From positions 1 through 64,000 of the forward strand of contig JACKDJ010000022.1 in the NCBI GenBank assembly GCA_020633625.1: 64,000 bases of DNA, in the 5' to 3' direction. Position numbers and translations under genes: made by a program. Shown in pieces: positions 17,285-26,400 of this stretch (the stretch's first letter is position 1; every line of letters begins with the position of its first letter). This stretch comes from Myxococcales bacterium (GTDB lineage: Bacteria; Myxococcota_A; Bradymonadia; REDH01). The notes under the pieces are model-generated. The model saw only the letters and a list, made by a program, of their open reading frames with translations, made no database searches and was not told the origin of the DNA.

Positions 17285-17725
17285 ATGTCGCTCGGCAGCA
17301 TCTTCGAACCCCGTCCAGACGTCGCGGCTCGCGGCGCCGACCTCGTCTATGCCGTGACGCTGAACGCCGCCGATCTCGACCGTGCGGACGGCGTGCGGGT
17401 CGCCGTCCCTCGGCGGCTCGCGAGCGTCGACGGCCAGGTGCTCGAGCGCGGAGACTTCCCCGGGGAGCAGGGCGACTGGGTCACGCTTCGCCCTCCGACC
17501 GACGTCCCATACCCGGTCTGCCTGCGGCTGCGTGGGGCAGGCGCTGTCGGCGCGGAGGGGCGCGGCGACTTGCTGCTCACGGTCCACGTTGGCGACGTCC
17601 CGGCGCTGTCGGGCGGTGCGACGCGGGGGCCGCTCCAGGCGATGTTCGGGCCGAACCCGGCGCTGGGCGTCGCGATCGCGGCAGTCGTCGTCATCGGGCT
17701 CGGGTTTCTGCTCTTCTTCGCCTGA
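17285..17725 (+). CDS. hypothetical tail-anchored membrane protein
   Basis: Unrecognised protein of 146 residues with a soluble strand-rich N-terminal domain (ADLVYAVTLNAADLDRADGVRVAVPRR) and one C-terminal transmembrane helix (GVAIAAVVVIGLGFLLFFA) that ends the protein, so it is probably tail-anchored with the domain in the cytoplasm. An AGGAG sits 6 bases before the ATG. It lies 92 bp upstream of the acyl-CoA dehydrogenase on the same strand. No catalytic motif is visible. Confidence 0.75.
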   Translation: MSLGSIFEPRPDVAARGADLVYAVTLNAADLDRADGVRVAVPRRLASVDGQVLERGDFPGEQGDWVTLRPPTDVPYPVCLRLRGAGAVGAEGRGDLLLTVHVGDVPALSGGATRGPLQAMFGPNPALGVAIAAVVVIGLGFLLFFA

Positions 17726-17817
17726 GGCGGCTCGCCGGGTCCGTTGCGCGCGCGGGGGCGCGTTGGTAGACACCGACGCGGCGCGCATGCGCCGCGACGA
17801 CGCCCAGCGAGGACGCG

Positions 17818-18996
17818 ATGGCCGCTCACCCCTTCGACCTGTTCAACCCCACCCCGGAGCACCTCGCGCTCCGAGAGACGGTGGCGCGCTGGTCGGCGGA
17901 TCGGCTGGGGCCTCAGGCGGTCGAGTACGATGAGCGCGAGGAGCTCAACGTCGAGCTGTTTCGTCGCGTCGCGACCGAGCTCGGACTCTTCGGCGTCACC
18001 GTCCCCGAAGATGCCGGCGGGTTGGGCCTGGACGCGACCGCCGCCGTCATCATCCACGAGGAGATGAGCCGCTACGACCCCGCGTTCGCGCTCTCGTACC
18101 TGGCCCACGAGGTCCTCTTCGTAAACAACCTCTACCACTCCGCGTCGCCCTCGCAGCGCGAGCGGTACCTGCCGCAGGTGATCGACGGTCGCTGGATCGC
18201 GGGCATGGCGATGTCCGAACCCCACGCTGGGACCGACGTGCTGGGCATGTCGACGACGGCGACGCGCGACGGCGACGGCTTTCGACTCAACGGCTCCAAG
18301 CAGTGGATCACGAACGGGTCGTGCGGCGACGTGTTCCTCGTCTACGCAAAGCTCGAGCGCGACAACCCACGGTCGATCACCTCGTTTGTCGTCGAGAGCG
18401 CCTGGGACGGCTTCTCGGTCGGCAAGAAGGAGCGGAAGATGGGGATGCGGCAGTCGCCGACCGCGCCGCTCTCGTTCGACAACGTCTACGTGCCCGCGGC
18501 GAACCTGCTCGGCGAGCCCGGTGGCGCGCTCGTCCACATGATGCGCAACCTCGAGATCGAGCGGCTGACGCTGGCGGCGATGTCGTGTGGCATCGCGCTG
18601 CGCTCCGTCGACGTGCTGAGTCGCTACGCGATCGAGGATCGCACGGCGTTTGGTCAGCCCCTGTCCGCGTTTGGCCAGATCCAGCGCTTCATCGGCGAAT
18701 CGTACGCCAAGACGGAGGCTGCGCGAGCGCTGGTTTACTCCGTGGCTCGCACGCTCGGGCCCGAGAGTCGCGCGTCGCTCGGCGCCGCGTCTGCGAAGCT
18801 CGTCGCGACGATGACGGCAGAAGAGGTGGCGCGCAACGCGGTGCAGGTGCTCGGCGGCTACGGGTACACGCGCGAGTATGATGTCGAACGGCTCCTCCGC
18901 GACGCGATCCTGCTGTCAATCGGCGGCGGCACCAACGAGGCGATGCAGAAGAACATCACCGCCGACCTGCGTCGCGCCGCGCGGGGCCGCGGATGA
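17818..18996 (+). CDS. acyl-CoA dehydrogenase
   Basis: FAD-dependent acyl-CoA dehydrogenase of 392 residues, full length. The FAD/substrate motifs MAMSEPHAGTDVLGM and WITNGSCGDVFLVYAK are present, as is the C-terminal QVLGGYGYTREYDVERLLRD. The usual catalytic Glu position near the C-terminus is occupied by Gly (LSIGGGTNEAMQ). Instead E248 in NLEIERLTLAAM aligns with the catalytic Glu of isovaleryl-CoA and long-chain dehydrogenases, so the enzyme should be active on branched or long acyl-CoAs. An AGGA precedes the ATG. Its stop overlaps the next ATG by 4 bp, beginning a four-gene coupled set. Confidence 0.92.
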   Translation: MAAHPFDLFNPTPEHLALRETVARWSADRLGPQAVEYDEREELNVELFRRVATELGLFGVTVPEDAGGLGLDATAAVIIHEEMSRYDPAFALSYLAHEVLFVNNLYHSASPSQRERYLPQVIDGRWIAGMAMSEPHAGTDVLGMSTTATRDGDGFRLNGSKQWITNGSCGDVFLVYAKLERDNPRSITSFVVESAWDGFSVGKKERKMGMRQSPTAPLSFDNVYVPAANLLGEPGGALVHMMRNLEIERLTLAAMSCGIALRSVDVLSRYAIEDRTAFGQPLSAFGQIQRFIGESYAKTEAARALVYSVARTLGPESRASLGAASAKLVATMTAEEVARNAVQVLGGYGYTREYDVERLLRDAILLSIGGGTNEAMQKNITADLRRAARGRG

Positions 18997-20633
18997 CTCC
19001 ACCCGTCGCCGGCGCAGACTCGCCGCTCTTCCGGTTCAATCGCGACCGAGGCGAGATCATCGACGAGGTCGTCGAGCGCGTCACGCGCGAAGCGCTGGAG
19101 CGGGCCTGGCGCGCGTCGGCCGAGGGCCTCGACTACCTCCTCAACGAGGCTGCATACATCGAGATCGCTCGGCTCGAGCACGACACGGACCCTGCCGCCG
19201 CGGAGCAGCTCCGGTTCTGGCACGAGGTCGCCCGCACGATGGGGCGCGCGAGCGAAGAAGAGAACGCGGAGCGACTTCGGCGGGTCGTCGCTCGCTTCGC
19301 CGCCGAGACGGTCGGACACTTTCGTCCCACCGTGTTCAAGTTTGCGACACAGCTGCTCCCGACGGGGCTCTCGTACGCGCTGAGCAAGGGCGTCAAGCCC
19401 GACCCTGCGAGCCTCGCCGCGCTTCGCGATCGGCTGATCATCGAGGGCGAGGTCGGCAAGCTCCGCCGACTGGCAGAAGTCGGAACCATCGTCTTCGTTC
19501 CAACCCACTCGAGCCACCTCGACAGCATCCTCGTCACTTGGGCGATCCACGAGGCGCGCCTGCCTCCGCCGGTCTACGGCGCAGAGACGCACCTCTTCAC
19601 GCACCCGCTGATGTCGTTCTTCATGGCGAACCTCGGCGCATATCGCGTGAATCGAGAGCGGCAACACCGCCTGTATCGCCGAGTGCTCAAGGCCTACTCG
19701 CAGGTCCTGATCGAGCGCGGCTACCACGGAATGTTCTTCCCGGCGGGCCAGCGCAGCCGCAGCAACGCGGTCGAGTCGTCGCTGAAGCTCGGGCTCCTCT
19801 CGACGGCGCTCGAAGCCTATATCGAAAACGTGCTGCGAAAGCGCGACCACCGCCCCGTGTTCGTTGTCCCCGTCACGATCAACTACAACCTCGTCCTCGA
19901 GGCTCCGACGCTGATCAGCGACCACCTCGCCGAAGACGGCCACCACCGCGCGATCATCCGCGACGACGAGTTCTCCGACATCCGCCGCGTCGCGCGCTTC
20001 GTTCGCGCCACGCTCGACCTTGGGCTCAACACGACGGTTCGGTTCGCCACGCCGATGGATGTGTTCGGAAACGCGGTCGACCAAGACGGCGAGTCTCTCG
20101 ACAACCAAGGGCGCCGCGTAGATCCCGAGCGCTACCTGTGGATCAACGGAGTGCCGGCCGAGGACCCCGAGCGAGACCGTGCATACACACGCCTCCTCGC
20201 GGGTCGAGTCGTCGACGCGTTCCGGCGAAACACCGTCATCAACCCGCTGCACATCGTGTGCTTTGCTCTGATCGAGCACCTGCGGCGATCGCACCCGAGC
20301 TGGGACCTGCCACGCACTCTGCGCTTCGCAAAGGGCGACAGCCTCGCCGAGGCCGTCGCGGTTGGAGAGACCGAGCGCCTCGCACGTCTCGCACGGCGAG
20401 ACGCACAGGAAGGCGAGTACCGACTCTCGCGCGCGGCCAAGACCGACTCGGCCGCCGAGATGCTCGACCAGGCCATAGCAGCTCTCGCTGTGCTCACCGA
20501 TGAACCCGCGCTCGTCCGCAGCGGACGAACGCTGAGGCTCCAGGACCCGCGGATCCTCTACTACTACGCAAACAGGCTGCGCGGCTTCGACCTCGAACGC
20601 AGGCTCGGCGCGGCGCCCGGAGGCTACCGATGA
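18993..20633 (+). CDS. PlsB-like glycerol-phosphate acyltransferase
   Basis: This 546-residue protein has the glycerolipid acyltransferase (LPLAT) core in the middle of a PlsB-like chain. Block I is HSSHLD (the HX4D catalytic pair), block II is GAYRVNR, and block III reads FFPAGQRSRS, where the usual glutamate of the EGxRSR motif is Ala. Related deltaproteobacterial proteins often have FPGGTRSR, so this change may be normal for the subgroup. About 170 helical residues precede and 260 follow the core. It probably acylates glycerol 3-phosphate or lysophosphatidate at the membrane. It overlaps both neighbours by 4 bp (ATGA). Confidence 0.87.
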   Translation: MTPPVAGADSPLFRFNRDRGEIIDEVVERVTREALERAWRASAEGLDYLLNEAAYIEIARLEHDTDPAAAEQLRFWHEVARTMGRASEEENAERLRRVVARFAAETVGHFRPTVFKFATQLLPTGLSYALSKGVKPDPASLAALRDRLIIEGEVGKLRRLAEVGTIVFVPTHSSHLDSILVTWAIHEARLPPPVYGAETHLFTHPLMSFFMANLGAYRVNRERQHRLYRRVLKAYSQVLIERGYHGMFFPAGQRSRSNAVESSLKLGLLSTALEAYIENVLRKRDHRPVFVVPVTINYNLVLEAPTLISDHLAEDGHHRAIIRDDEFSDIRRVARFVRATLDLGLNTTVRFATPMDVFGNAVDQDGESLDNQGRRVDPERYLWINGVPAEDPERDRAYTRLLAGRVVDAFRRNTVINPLHIVCFALIEHLRRSHPSWDLPRTLRFAKGDSLAEAVAVGETERLARLARRDAQEGEYRLSRAAKTDSAAEMLDQAIAALAVLTDEPALVRSGRTLRLQDPRILYYYANRLRGFDLERRLGAAPGGYR

Positions 20634-21625
20634 CCGCCCGGACCGCCGTCGGAGTCGTCGGAGCAAACCGCTTCGGCGTGGCGCTCGCCGAGCTCGCGGC
20701 TCGCAATGGGCACGACGTCGTGCTCTTCACCACCATCGCGCGCCGCGCCGCGACGCTCCGTCGCTACCGTCGGCTCACGAACAAGGTGCCGGAGCTCCAG
20801 GCGCTCCACCCGCGCGTCGCGATCACCACCGATCCGGCAGAGCTCGCCGAGCGCTGCACTCTCGTTCTGCTCACGCTGAGCCGCGAGCACTTGAGCCGGG
20901 TCATGGAGAGCCTGTCCCCCGCGCTCGACGGTGCCCACTTCGTCGTGCACGCCGTGCACATTCTCGAAGGACCGCGGCTGCTTCGCGCGTCCGAGGTCAT
21001 TCGCCAGTACACGTGTGTGAAGCAGATCGGCGTGATTGCCGGGCCTGCGCACGTCTCCGAGCTGCTCGCCGGCCAGCCAAACGCTGCCGTGGTCGGGAGC
21101 CCGTTCCCCGCCGTGATCGCCGCGGTTCGGTCTGCGCTCGCGTCCGACACGTTCCGCATCGATGGGGATCCCGACATGAAGGGCGTCGAGCTCGCCGCGG
21201 TACTCGGACAGGTGGTCGCGATCGCCGTCGGCATCGCGGACGGTGCACAGATGGGCGCTGCCGCACACGCGACCCTCCTCACCCGCGGGCTGCGAGAGGC
21301 GGTCACCATCGGCGCGACGCTCGGCGTCGACGCACACGCTTTCTACGACCTTGCAGGTGTTGGACGCCTCGTCGACGCGCTGCGGCGCGGGGAGCCGAAC
21401 TACCACGTCGGGAACGCAATAGGCTCCGGCGTGCCGGCAGAGGAAGCCATCAGCGGTGCCCCTGGCGAGGCGCTCGGGGTACGCGTCGTCTGGCAGCTCA
21501 TCGAGTACCTCGACCGCCAGCAGCTCGACCTCCCAATCTGCCGCGCGACCGCCGCCATCCTCGACGGTGACTCCGGTCCGGAGGCGCTGACGGCTGCGCT
21601 GCGGCAGGTCGATGCGACCGCGTAG
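20630..21625 (+). CDS. GpsA-fold glycerol-3-phosphate dehydrogenase homolog, probably catalytically inactive
   Basis: The 331-residue chain follows NAD-dependent glycerol-3-phosphate dehydrogenase throughout, with GVIAGPAHVSELLAGQPNAAVV, VVAIAVGIADGAQMGAAAHATLLTRGL and DLAGVGRL all in order. The key residues are replaced. The Lys of ATKG is H110, the Lys-Asn of the LKN motif is G193-Q194, the Asp of GLGDL is R246, and the late SRN/RN substrate residues read EPNYH. The nucleotide loop GxGxxG is G11-A-N13-R-F-G16. By comparison with solved GPDH enzymes it should not oxidise or reduce substrate, and may be a regulatory or binding partner of the adjacent acyltransferase. It overlaps both neighbours. 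Confidence 0.8.
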   Translation: MTARTAVGVVGANRFGVALAELAARNGHDVVLFTTIARRAATLRRYRRLTNKVPELQALHPRVAITTDPAELAERCTLVLLTLSREHLSRVMESLSPALDGAHFVVHAVHILEGPRLLRASEVIRQYTCVKQIGVIAGPAHVSELLAGQPNAAVVGSPFPAVIAAVRSALASDTFRIDGDPDMKGVELAAVLGQVVAIAVGIADGAQMGAAAHATLLTRGLREAVTIGATLGVDAHAFYDLAGVGRLVDALRRGEPNYHVGNAIGSGVPAEEAISGAPGEALGVRVVWQLIEYLDRQQLDLPICRATAAILDGDSGPEALTAALRQVDATA

Positions 21626-22706
21626 GGCCCGCCGCGCCTCGCCCTCCGTTGCGGCCGCGATCGCCGTGGTTGGTGCCTGCGCCGCGCCCTCGGCGACGCC
21701 GCGCCCGGAGCGCAATACCGGCCATGCCGTCGTGTCCGCAGAGTCGGCGACGGATCCCGCCGCTGCTTCCTCGTCTGGAGCCCGCCCGCCGGCTGGACAG
21801 GATGCGGCGCTCCTCCGCGAGTTGGTCGACCTACTGGGGGTCGAGACGTGCGCGGTCCCGCCCAGGGTGATGACGCTGGAGCGCGCGGTCCGCCCGCCGA
21901 TGCGAGAACGACTGGCCGGCCTCGACGAGCTCGCGCGGGCCGCCTGCAGCCTTGGAGTCCACTCGCTGCCGATGGAGTACGCGGCAGACGGCACTCCCCA
22001 GCTCGCGGTCGGCGACAACGGCGTGCTGCGAGCCGGGGGCGCCTGGTTCCTCGGTAGAGACTTCCGGCAGCAGAGCGTCTCGGGCCGAAGCATCCGCGCG
22101 ACCGACGCGACCTGCGGCGACACCGAGTGCGGCGACGCCGAGCTGGTCATCGTGACTCAGCGTGGCGTCGGGGTCGTCGCCGAACTCGACGCTGCAGCGG
22201 CGGACGCGACGCTCGGGCCGGCGGACGAGTGGGGCGGTCGCGGCGCTGCAGTCGTGCTCAGCGGACCCGGGGTACATCGGCTCTGGGTCACGGCAGGCGA
22301 GGGAGCGGCGTACACAGTTCGCCTACGATCGGGTGGACAAGGAGGGAGCGCCGCCGGCTATCGGTGGCGCCCCGGTGACGTGCTCTCCATCCCGGTTCAC
22401 GTCGGCGCCGAGCTCTTCTCTCCAGACCTGGTCGGCTTTCCCGGGTGTCCCGGGAGCCTGCCCCCTTCGCCGTCGTTCACGGTCCTCGTCGACTCGGAGG
22501 GTTGGGCGGAGATCGGCGCCGACGCGGTCGGGGGCGGTGACGCCGTGATCGCCGTCTCCGGACCGTCCGGGGTCGTCGGCTGCAACGACGACTACAACGG
22601 GCTCAACCCCGGCATCTATCTCGACCTGACGCCCGGGCTGTACGCGGTGTGGGTCGGGGCGTACTCGATGGGATCGGCTCTCGAGGTCAACGCGTACGTG
22701 CGCTGA
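21612..22706 (+). CDS. putative secreted lipoprotein closing the lipid operon
   Basis: Unrecognised product of 364 residues with an Arg-rich N-terminus, hydrophobic core and lipobox VVGAC (C23), followed by a low-complexity Ala/Ser/Pro linker to about residue 65. The mature region holds cysteine pairs (TCGDTECGD; GFPGCPGS; VVGCNDDYNG) and two strand-rich domains; the last resembles the pre-peptidase C-terminal beta domain type (GIYLDLTPGLYAVWVGAY). The gene overlaps the GpsA-like gene by 14 bp, so it is likely cotranscribed. A role in envelope lipid metabolism is only suggested by context. Confidence 0.75.
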   Translation: MRPRRARRASPSVAAAIAVVGACAAPSATPRPERNTGHAVVSAESATDPAAASSSGARPPAGQDAALLRELVDLLGVETCAVPPRVMTLERAVRPPMRERLAGLDELARAACSLGVHSLPMEYAADGTPQLAVGDNGVLRAGGAWFLGRDFRQQSVSGRSIRATDATCGDTECGDAELVIVTQRGVGVVAELDAAAADATLGPADEWGGRGAAVVLSGPGVHRLWVTAGEGAAYTVRLRSGGQGGSAAGYRWRPGDVLSIPVHVGAELFSPDLVGFPGCPGSLPPSPSFTVLVDSEGWAEIGADAVGGGDAVIAVSGPSGVVGCNDDYNGLNPGIYLDLTPGLYAVWVGAYSMGSALEVNAYVR

Positions 22707-22718
22707 GGCGCGAGCGCG

Positions 22719-23369
22719 TCACTCGTCGTGGTGGACGCTGATGTAGAAGCCGCGTTCGCTGCGCAGCGCAACCCTCAGCGCCTTGCGGACGGTCTCCCAC
22801 CAGGCGCCGATCTCTCGTGCTTCTTCTTCTGAGAAGACGTCGCCGCTCTCAGCCTCTGCGAGCATCTTGCGCAGGTCGCGCGGGTTCATGGCGCCGAAGG
22901 CCTCTGCCGGACCTTCGAGCTCGTTCGGCGGGACGATCGCGCGCCACGTGTCCGACGGCGACGCCCACGGCAGCGTGCGATCGCTGAGAAAGCCGAAGAA
23001 CGTGTAGATGGCCTCGGCGTAGTCCTCGTTCCAGTCGTAGAGGTACCCGGAGCAGCTAGTGAGCACGGGGATGAGGTCGCGCACCCGCTCCGGATCGTCG
23101 ACGCACGTCGCCTCTAGGATGTGCCCCGCCGCGCTGCGGTGCCAGCGGTTCCCCTGCACGGCGACCTCGACGCGCTCGAACTGGTTGAGCGCCTCGGTGC
23201 GTCGGTCTCCCTCCGCGATCCCCATGATAAGCGCCCGCAGGTCGTCCAGCGCCTCGATCGACCTACCGGGCCCGCGCGCGCGCTCGACGACCGGGATGAA
23301 CTGGTCGGTGTACTTCTTGAAGTCGAGGACGCCGATCACACAGGCGCCGGTCGGGTTGTGAAGGCTCAC
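22719..23369 (-). CDS. hypothetical protein, aromatic-rich cytoplasmic
   Basis: Unrecognised 216-residue protein without signal peptide or membrane helix. It is rich in Trp, Tyr and acidic residues (SGYLYDWNEDYAEAIYTFFGFLSD, REIGAWWETVRKALRVA). The GTG at 23369 is chosen because AGGGA lies 5 bases before it and family-like sequence starts soon after (VIGVLDFKKYTDQF); the longer frame to 23426 has no ribosome site. It is convergent with the lipoprotein at 21612. No catalytic motif is apparent. Confidence 0.7.
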   Translation of the reverse strand: MSLHNPTGACVIGVLDFKKYTDQFIPVVERARGPGRSIEALDDLRALIMGIAEGDRRTEALNQFERVEVAVQGNRWHRSAAGHILEATCVDDPERVRDLIPVLTSCSGYLYDWNEDYAEAIYTFFGFLSDRTLPWASPSDTWRAIVPPNELEGPAEAFGAMNPRDLRKMLAEAESGDVFSEEEAREIGAWWETVRKALRVALRSERGFYISVHHDE

Positions 23370-23458
23370 GGAGTTCCCTGGCGAGGGGGACACAGGCAGA
23401 CCGGCGGCTCTTAGTCGCCCGGTCACGCATGTTCAAGCGGAGTTCCGCCGACGGCGCA

Positions 23459-26400
23459 CTACCGGCGTCGCCGCCGGGCGACAACGAGCCCGAGCACGAC
23501 CGCGAGCGTCCACGCGGCAGACCCGCCAGACACTGGCGCGGCCGCGCAGCCAGCGCCGCCGCCGAGCGTACCCGAGGTGGCGCCCATCGGCGCTGCGTCG
23601 TCTCCGTCGCCCTCGCTCACGTCGCTGCCGGCGTCGGGATCGGCGTCAGGCGTCGTGACCGCCTGGACGCGGAACCCGCGCGGCTGCGTCCACGGCGAGT
23701 AGTCCACGCCGTCATACGCGCGAGCACGCCAGAAGTACGATGTCGCCCCTGGCGGGTCGTACGTGACGCTGGTCGTGTCCGTGGTCTCGTCGACGTCTTC
23801 CCATGTCTCGGCGAGGTTGCGCATGTCGACGTCGATCGCCACCTGGAACTCGTAGACCAGCACGTCACCGTTGGCGTCGACCGCGTTGTCGACGATGAGC
23901 TCCACGGGCTCGTTGACGTCGAACGTCGCGCCCGCACCTGGCGCAACCGGCGTCGGCGCGCCCGGCGGCTGGTTGACGAACAGCTCCGGCGTCGTGAACG
24001 AGGCCGCGGCATATGCCGACGTGTTGCGCCCGTCGGTCGCGGCGACGCGCCAGTAGTACGTCGTCGACGGCTCGAGGTTGATCGGGATCGTCACCGAGGT
24101 GGTGCTCGCCCCAGGCGCCTGCTCGATGCGGAACGATCGATCGATCGTCGCGAAGTCGGGGTCGGTGCCGAAGTCGCCGAGGTACGACACCGGGTCGTTG
24201 TCTTCGTCCTCGACGTTCCGCCAGCGCAGCTCCACGCTGGAGACGGGCTGGACCTCGGACTCCTCGGTCGGGCTCACGATCTCCGGCGTCGGCGGCGTCG
24301 TGTTCACCTCGTCGACGACGAACGAGACCACCTCGTAGGGGCCCACGGAGCCCGATCCGTCGCGTGCCCGCGCCCGCCACGTGTACTGCGCCCCCTCCTC
24401 TAGCTCGACAGGGACTGTCCAGAGCGTCTGGCCGTCGTCGCCCTCGGCGAGACCGGTCTCACCCGCGACGCGCAGATCAGCGCGCGCTGTGATGCCGCGG
24501 AAGATCTCGAATTCGTAAGTCAGCGTCTCGAACTCCGGGTCGAGCGCGTTCTCAACGATGAGCGTCGGCGTACGCGTCGCAGCGAAGTCGATCGGCGACA
24601 GCGCGTTGGGGCGCGTCGGCGGCGAGTTGCGCTGGTTGAAGACGAACGGTGTCGCGAGGCTCCAGGGCCCCGTCACGTCCGTCGCAACGGCGCGGGCGCG
24701 CCACCAGTAGACGTGGTCCTCGTCGAGCGAAATCGACTCGAACAACCCGGTCGTGTTCCCCGCGGTGTCTTCCGCGACGCCCACGAGCTCGGCCACGAGC
24801 CCGGAGAGGTCTCCTTCGGCATAGAGCTGGAAGTCGTAGGTCACCGTGTCGCCGTCCGGATCGTCGACGTTCTCGACGACGAGCGACACGAAGGCCCGGT
24901 TCCACGTCGCCAGGTCGATCGGAGAGACGAGGGTCGGCGCTGGCGGCCCGCTGAACACCGTCGGATCGCTGCCCGCCAGGCACTCCTCGGCGACGGTGAG
25001 GCCGTCCTCGTCCGGGTCCGTCGCGTCGTCCGCGGCGTCGGTGGAGTCGAACCCGAACGCGAGCTCGCAGACGTCGGGCGCGCCGCCCGAGTCGCTGTCT
25101 GCAAATCCGATGTTGATCGTCCAGTTCTGGGTGGCGGTGCCACCGTCACCGTCGGCGACCGAGATCCGCACGTTCACGTCGTCGAACCCCGTCGGGGGCG
25201 GGGTCCAGCGGACGTGCCCTTCGGCGTCGACCGTCATTCCCGCCGGCCCAGAGACCAACGTCCACACGAGGGTGTCGGCGCCGGGATCCGTCGCTGTCGC
25301 GTCGTACACGTAGGCGGTCCCTGCGACGACGGAGGTCACGGGGGTCGACGTCACCGTCGGCGCGACGTTGCGGACCTGGATGGTCGCGCGGTCCGTGGCG
25401 ATCCCGCCGTTCTCGTCGGTCGCGGTTGCGACGAGCGAGAACGTACCATTGTCAGGGTAGACGTGTGAGGCCGTGAGCCCGTCGCCCGTGCCGCCATCGC
25501 CGAAGTCCCAAGTGACGCTGAACGCGTCGCCGCCGGGGTCGCTGACGACCGCCGTCACGTCGAGCTGTCCGCCCTCATCGAAGGCGGCATAGGTCCCGAT
25601 CTCGATCGCCGGCGCGACGTTCTGGTACGTGACGTCGAACGTGGCCGTCGTGACGCCGCCATCGTCGTCGGTCACGACGACGACGACCGTGTACACGCCG
25701 AGAGTGTCGTAGAGGTGGGTCTGCGCGGGGCCCACGGCGGTATCGCCGTCGCCGAAGTCCCACTCGACGAGGAACGTGTCGTCGCGGACGTCCGCGACGG
25801 ACGCGTTGAAGGCTGCGGCGACGCCCTGGTTCACGGTGCGGTTTCCGCCGGCGCTGACCGTCGGCGCGACGTTGGCCACGGGCACGGTAAACCGAGTTAC
25901 CGAGCGCAGGCGGCTCTCGTTGGTCACCTGCACGGCGACATCCTTCACGCTCGGGCCGTCGAGGTTGCGCCCGTCGAGGGTCGCGATCGCGCCCGTGGCG
26001 TCGTCGAAGTCACCGTCACCGTCGAGATCCCAGGCGAAGCTCAGCGTCTCCCCGAACGGGTCGAAGCTACCGCTTGCGTCGAGCGCCAGGGTGGTCCCTT
26101 CGTCGAGCGAGTAGGGCCCGCCGAGCACGGTCACGGGGACGCGGCCGGTCCGCACCATCTGGTTGGTGAACAGCGCGACCCGATCCTCGACCCCGTCGAG
26201 GTTCAGGTCCTCGTCGGCGACCTCCCGCGGGCAGAACGCGTTGACGGCCGCGGTGCCGCTCGCGGCGAGCACCGCGGCAGCCGGACCGATGTTGAACCGG
26301 AATCGCGCGGCGACCTGTGCGTCGCCCGTGATCGTCAGCGTGTCGCCGTGGTCTGCGTAGATCGCGCCGGTGCGCTGAACCGGGTACGGCACGAGGGAGG

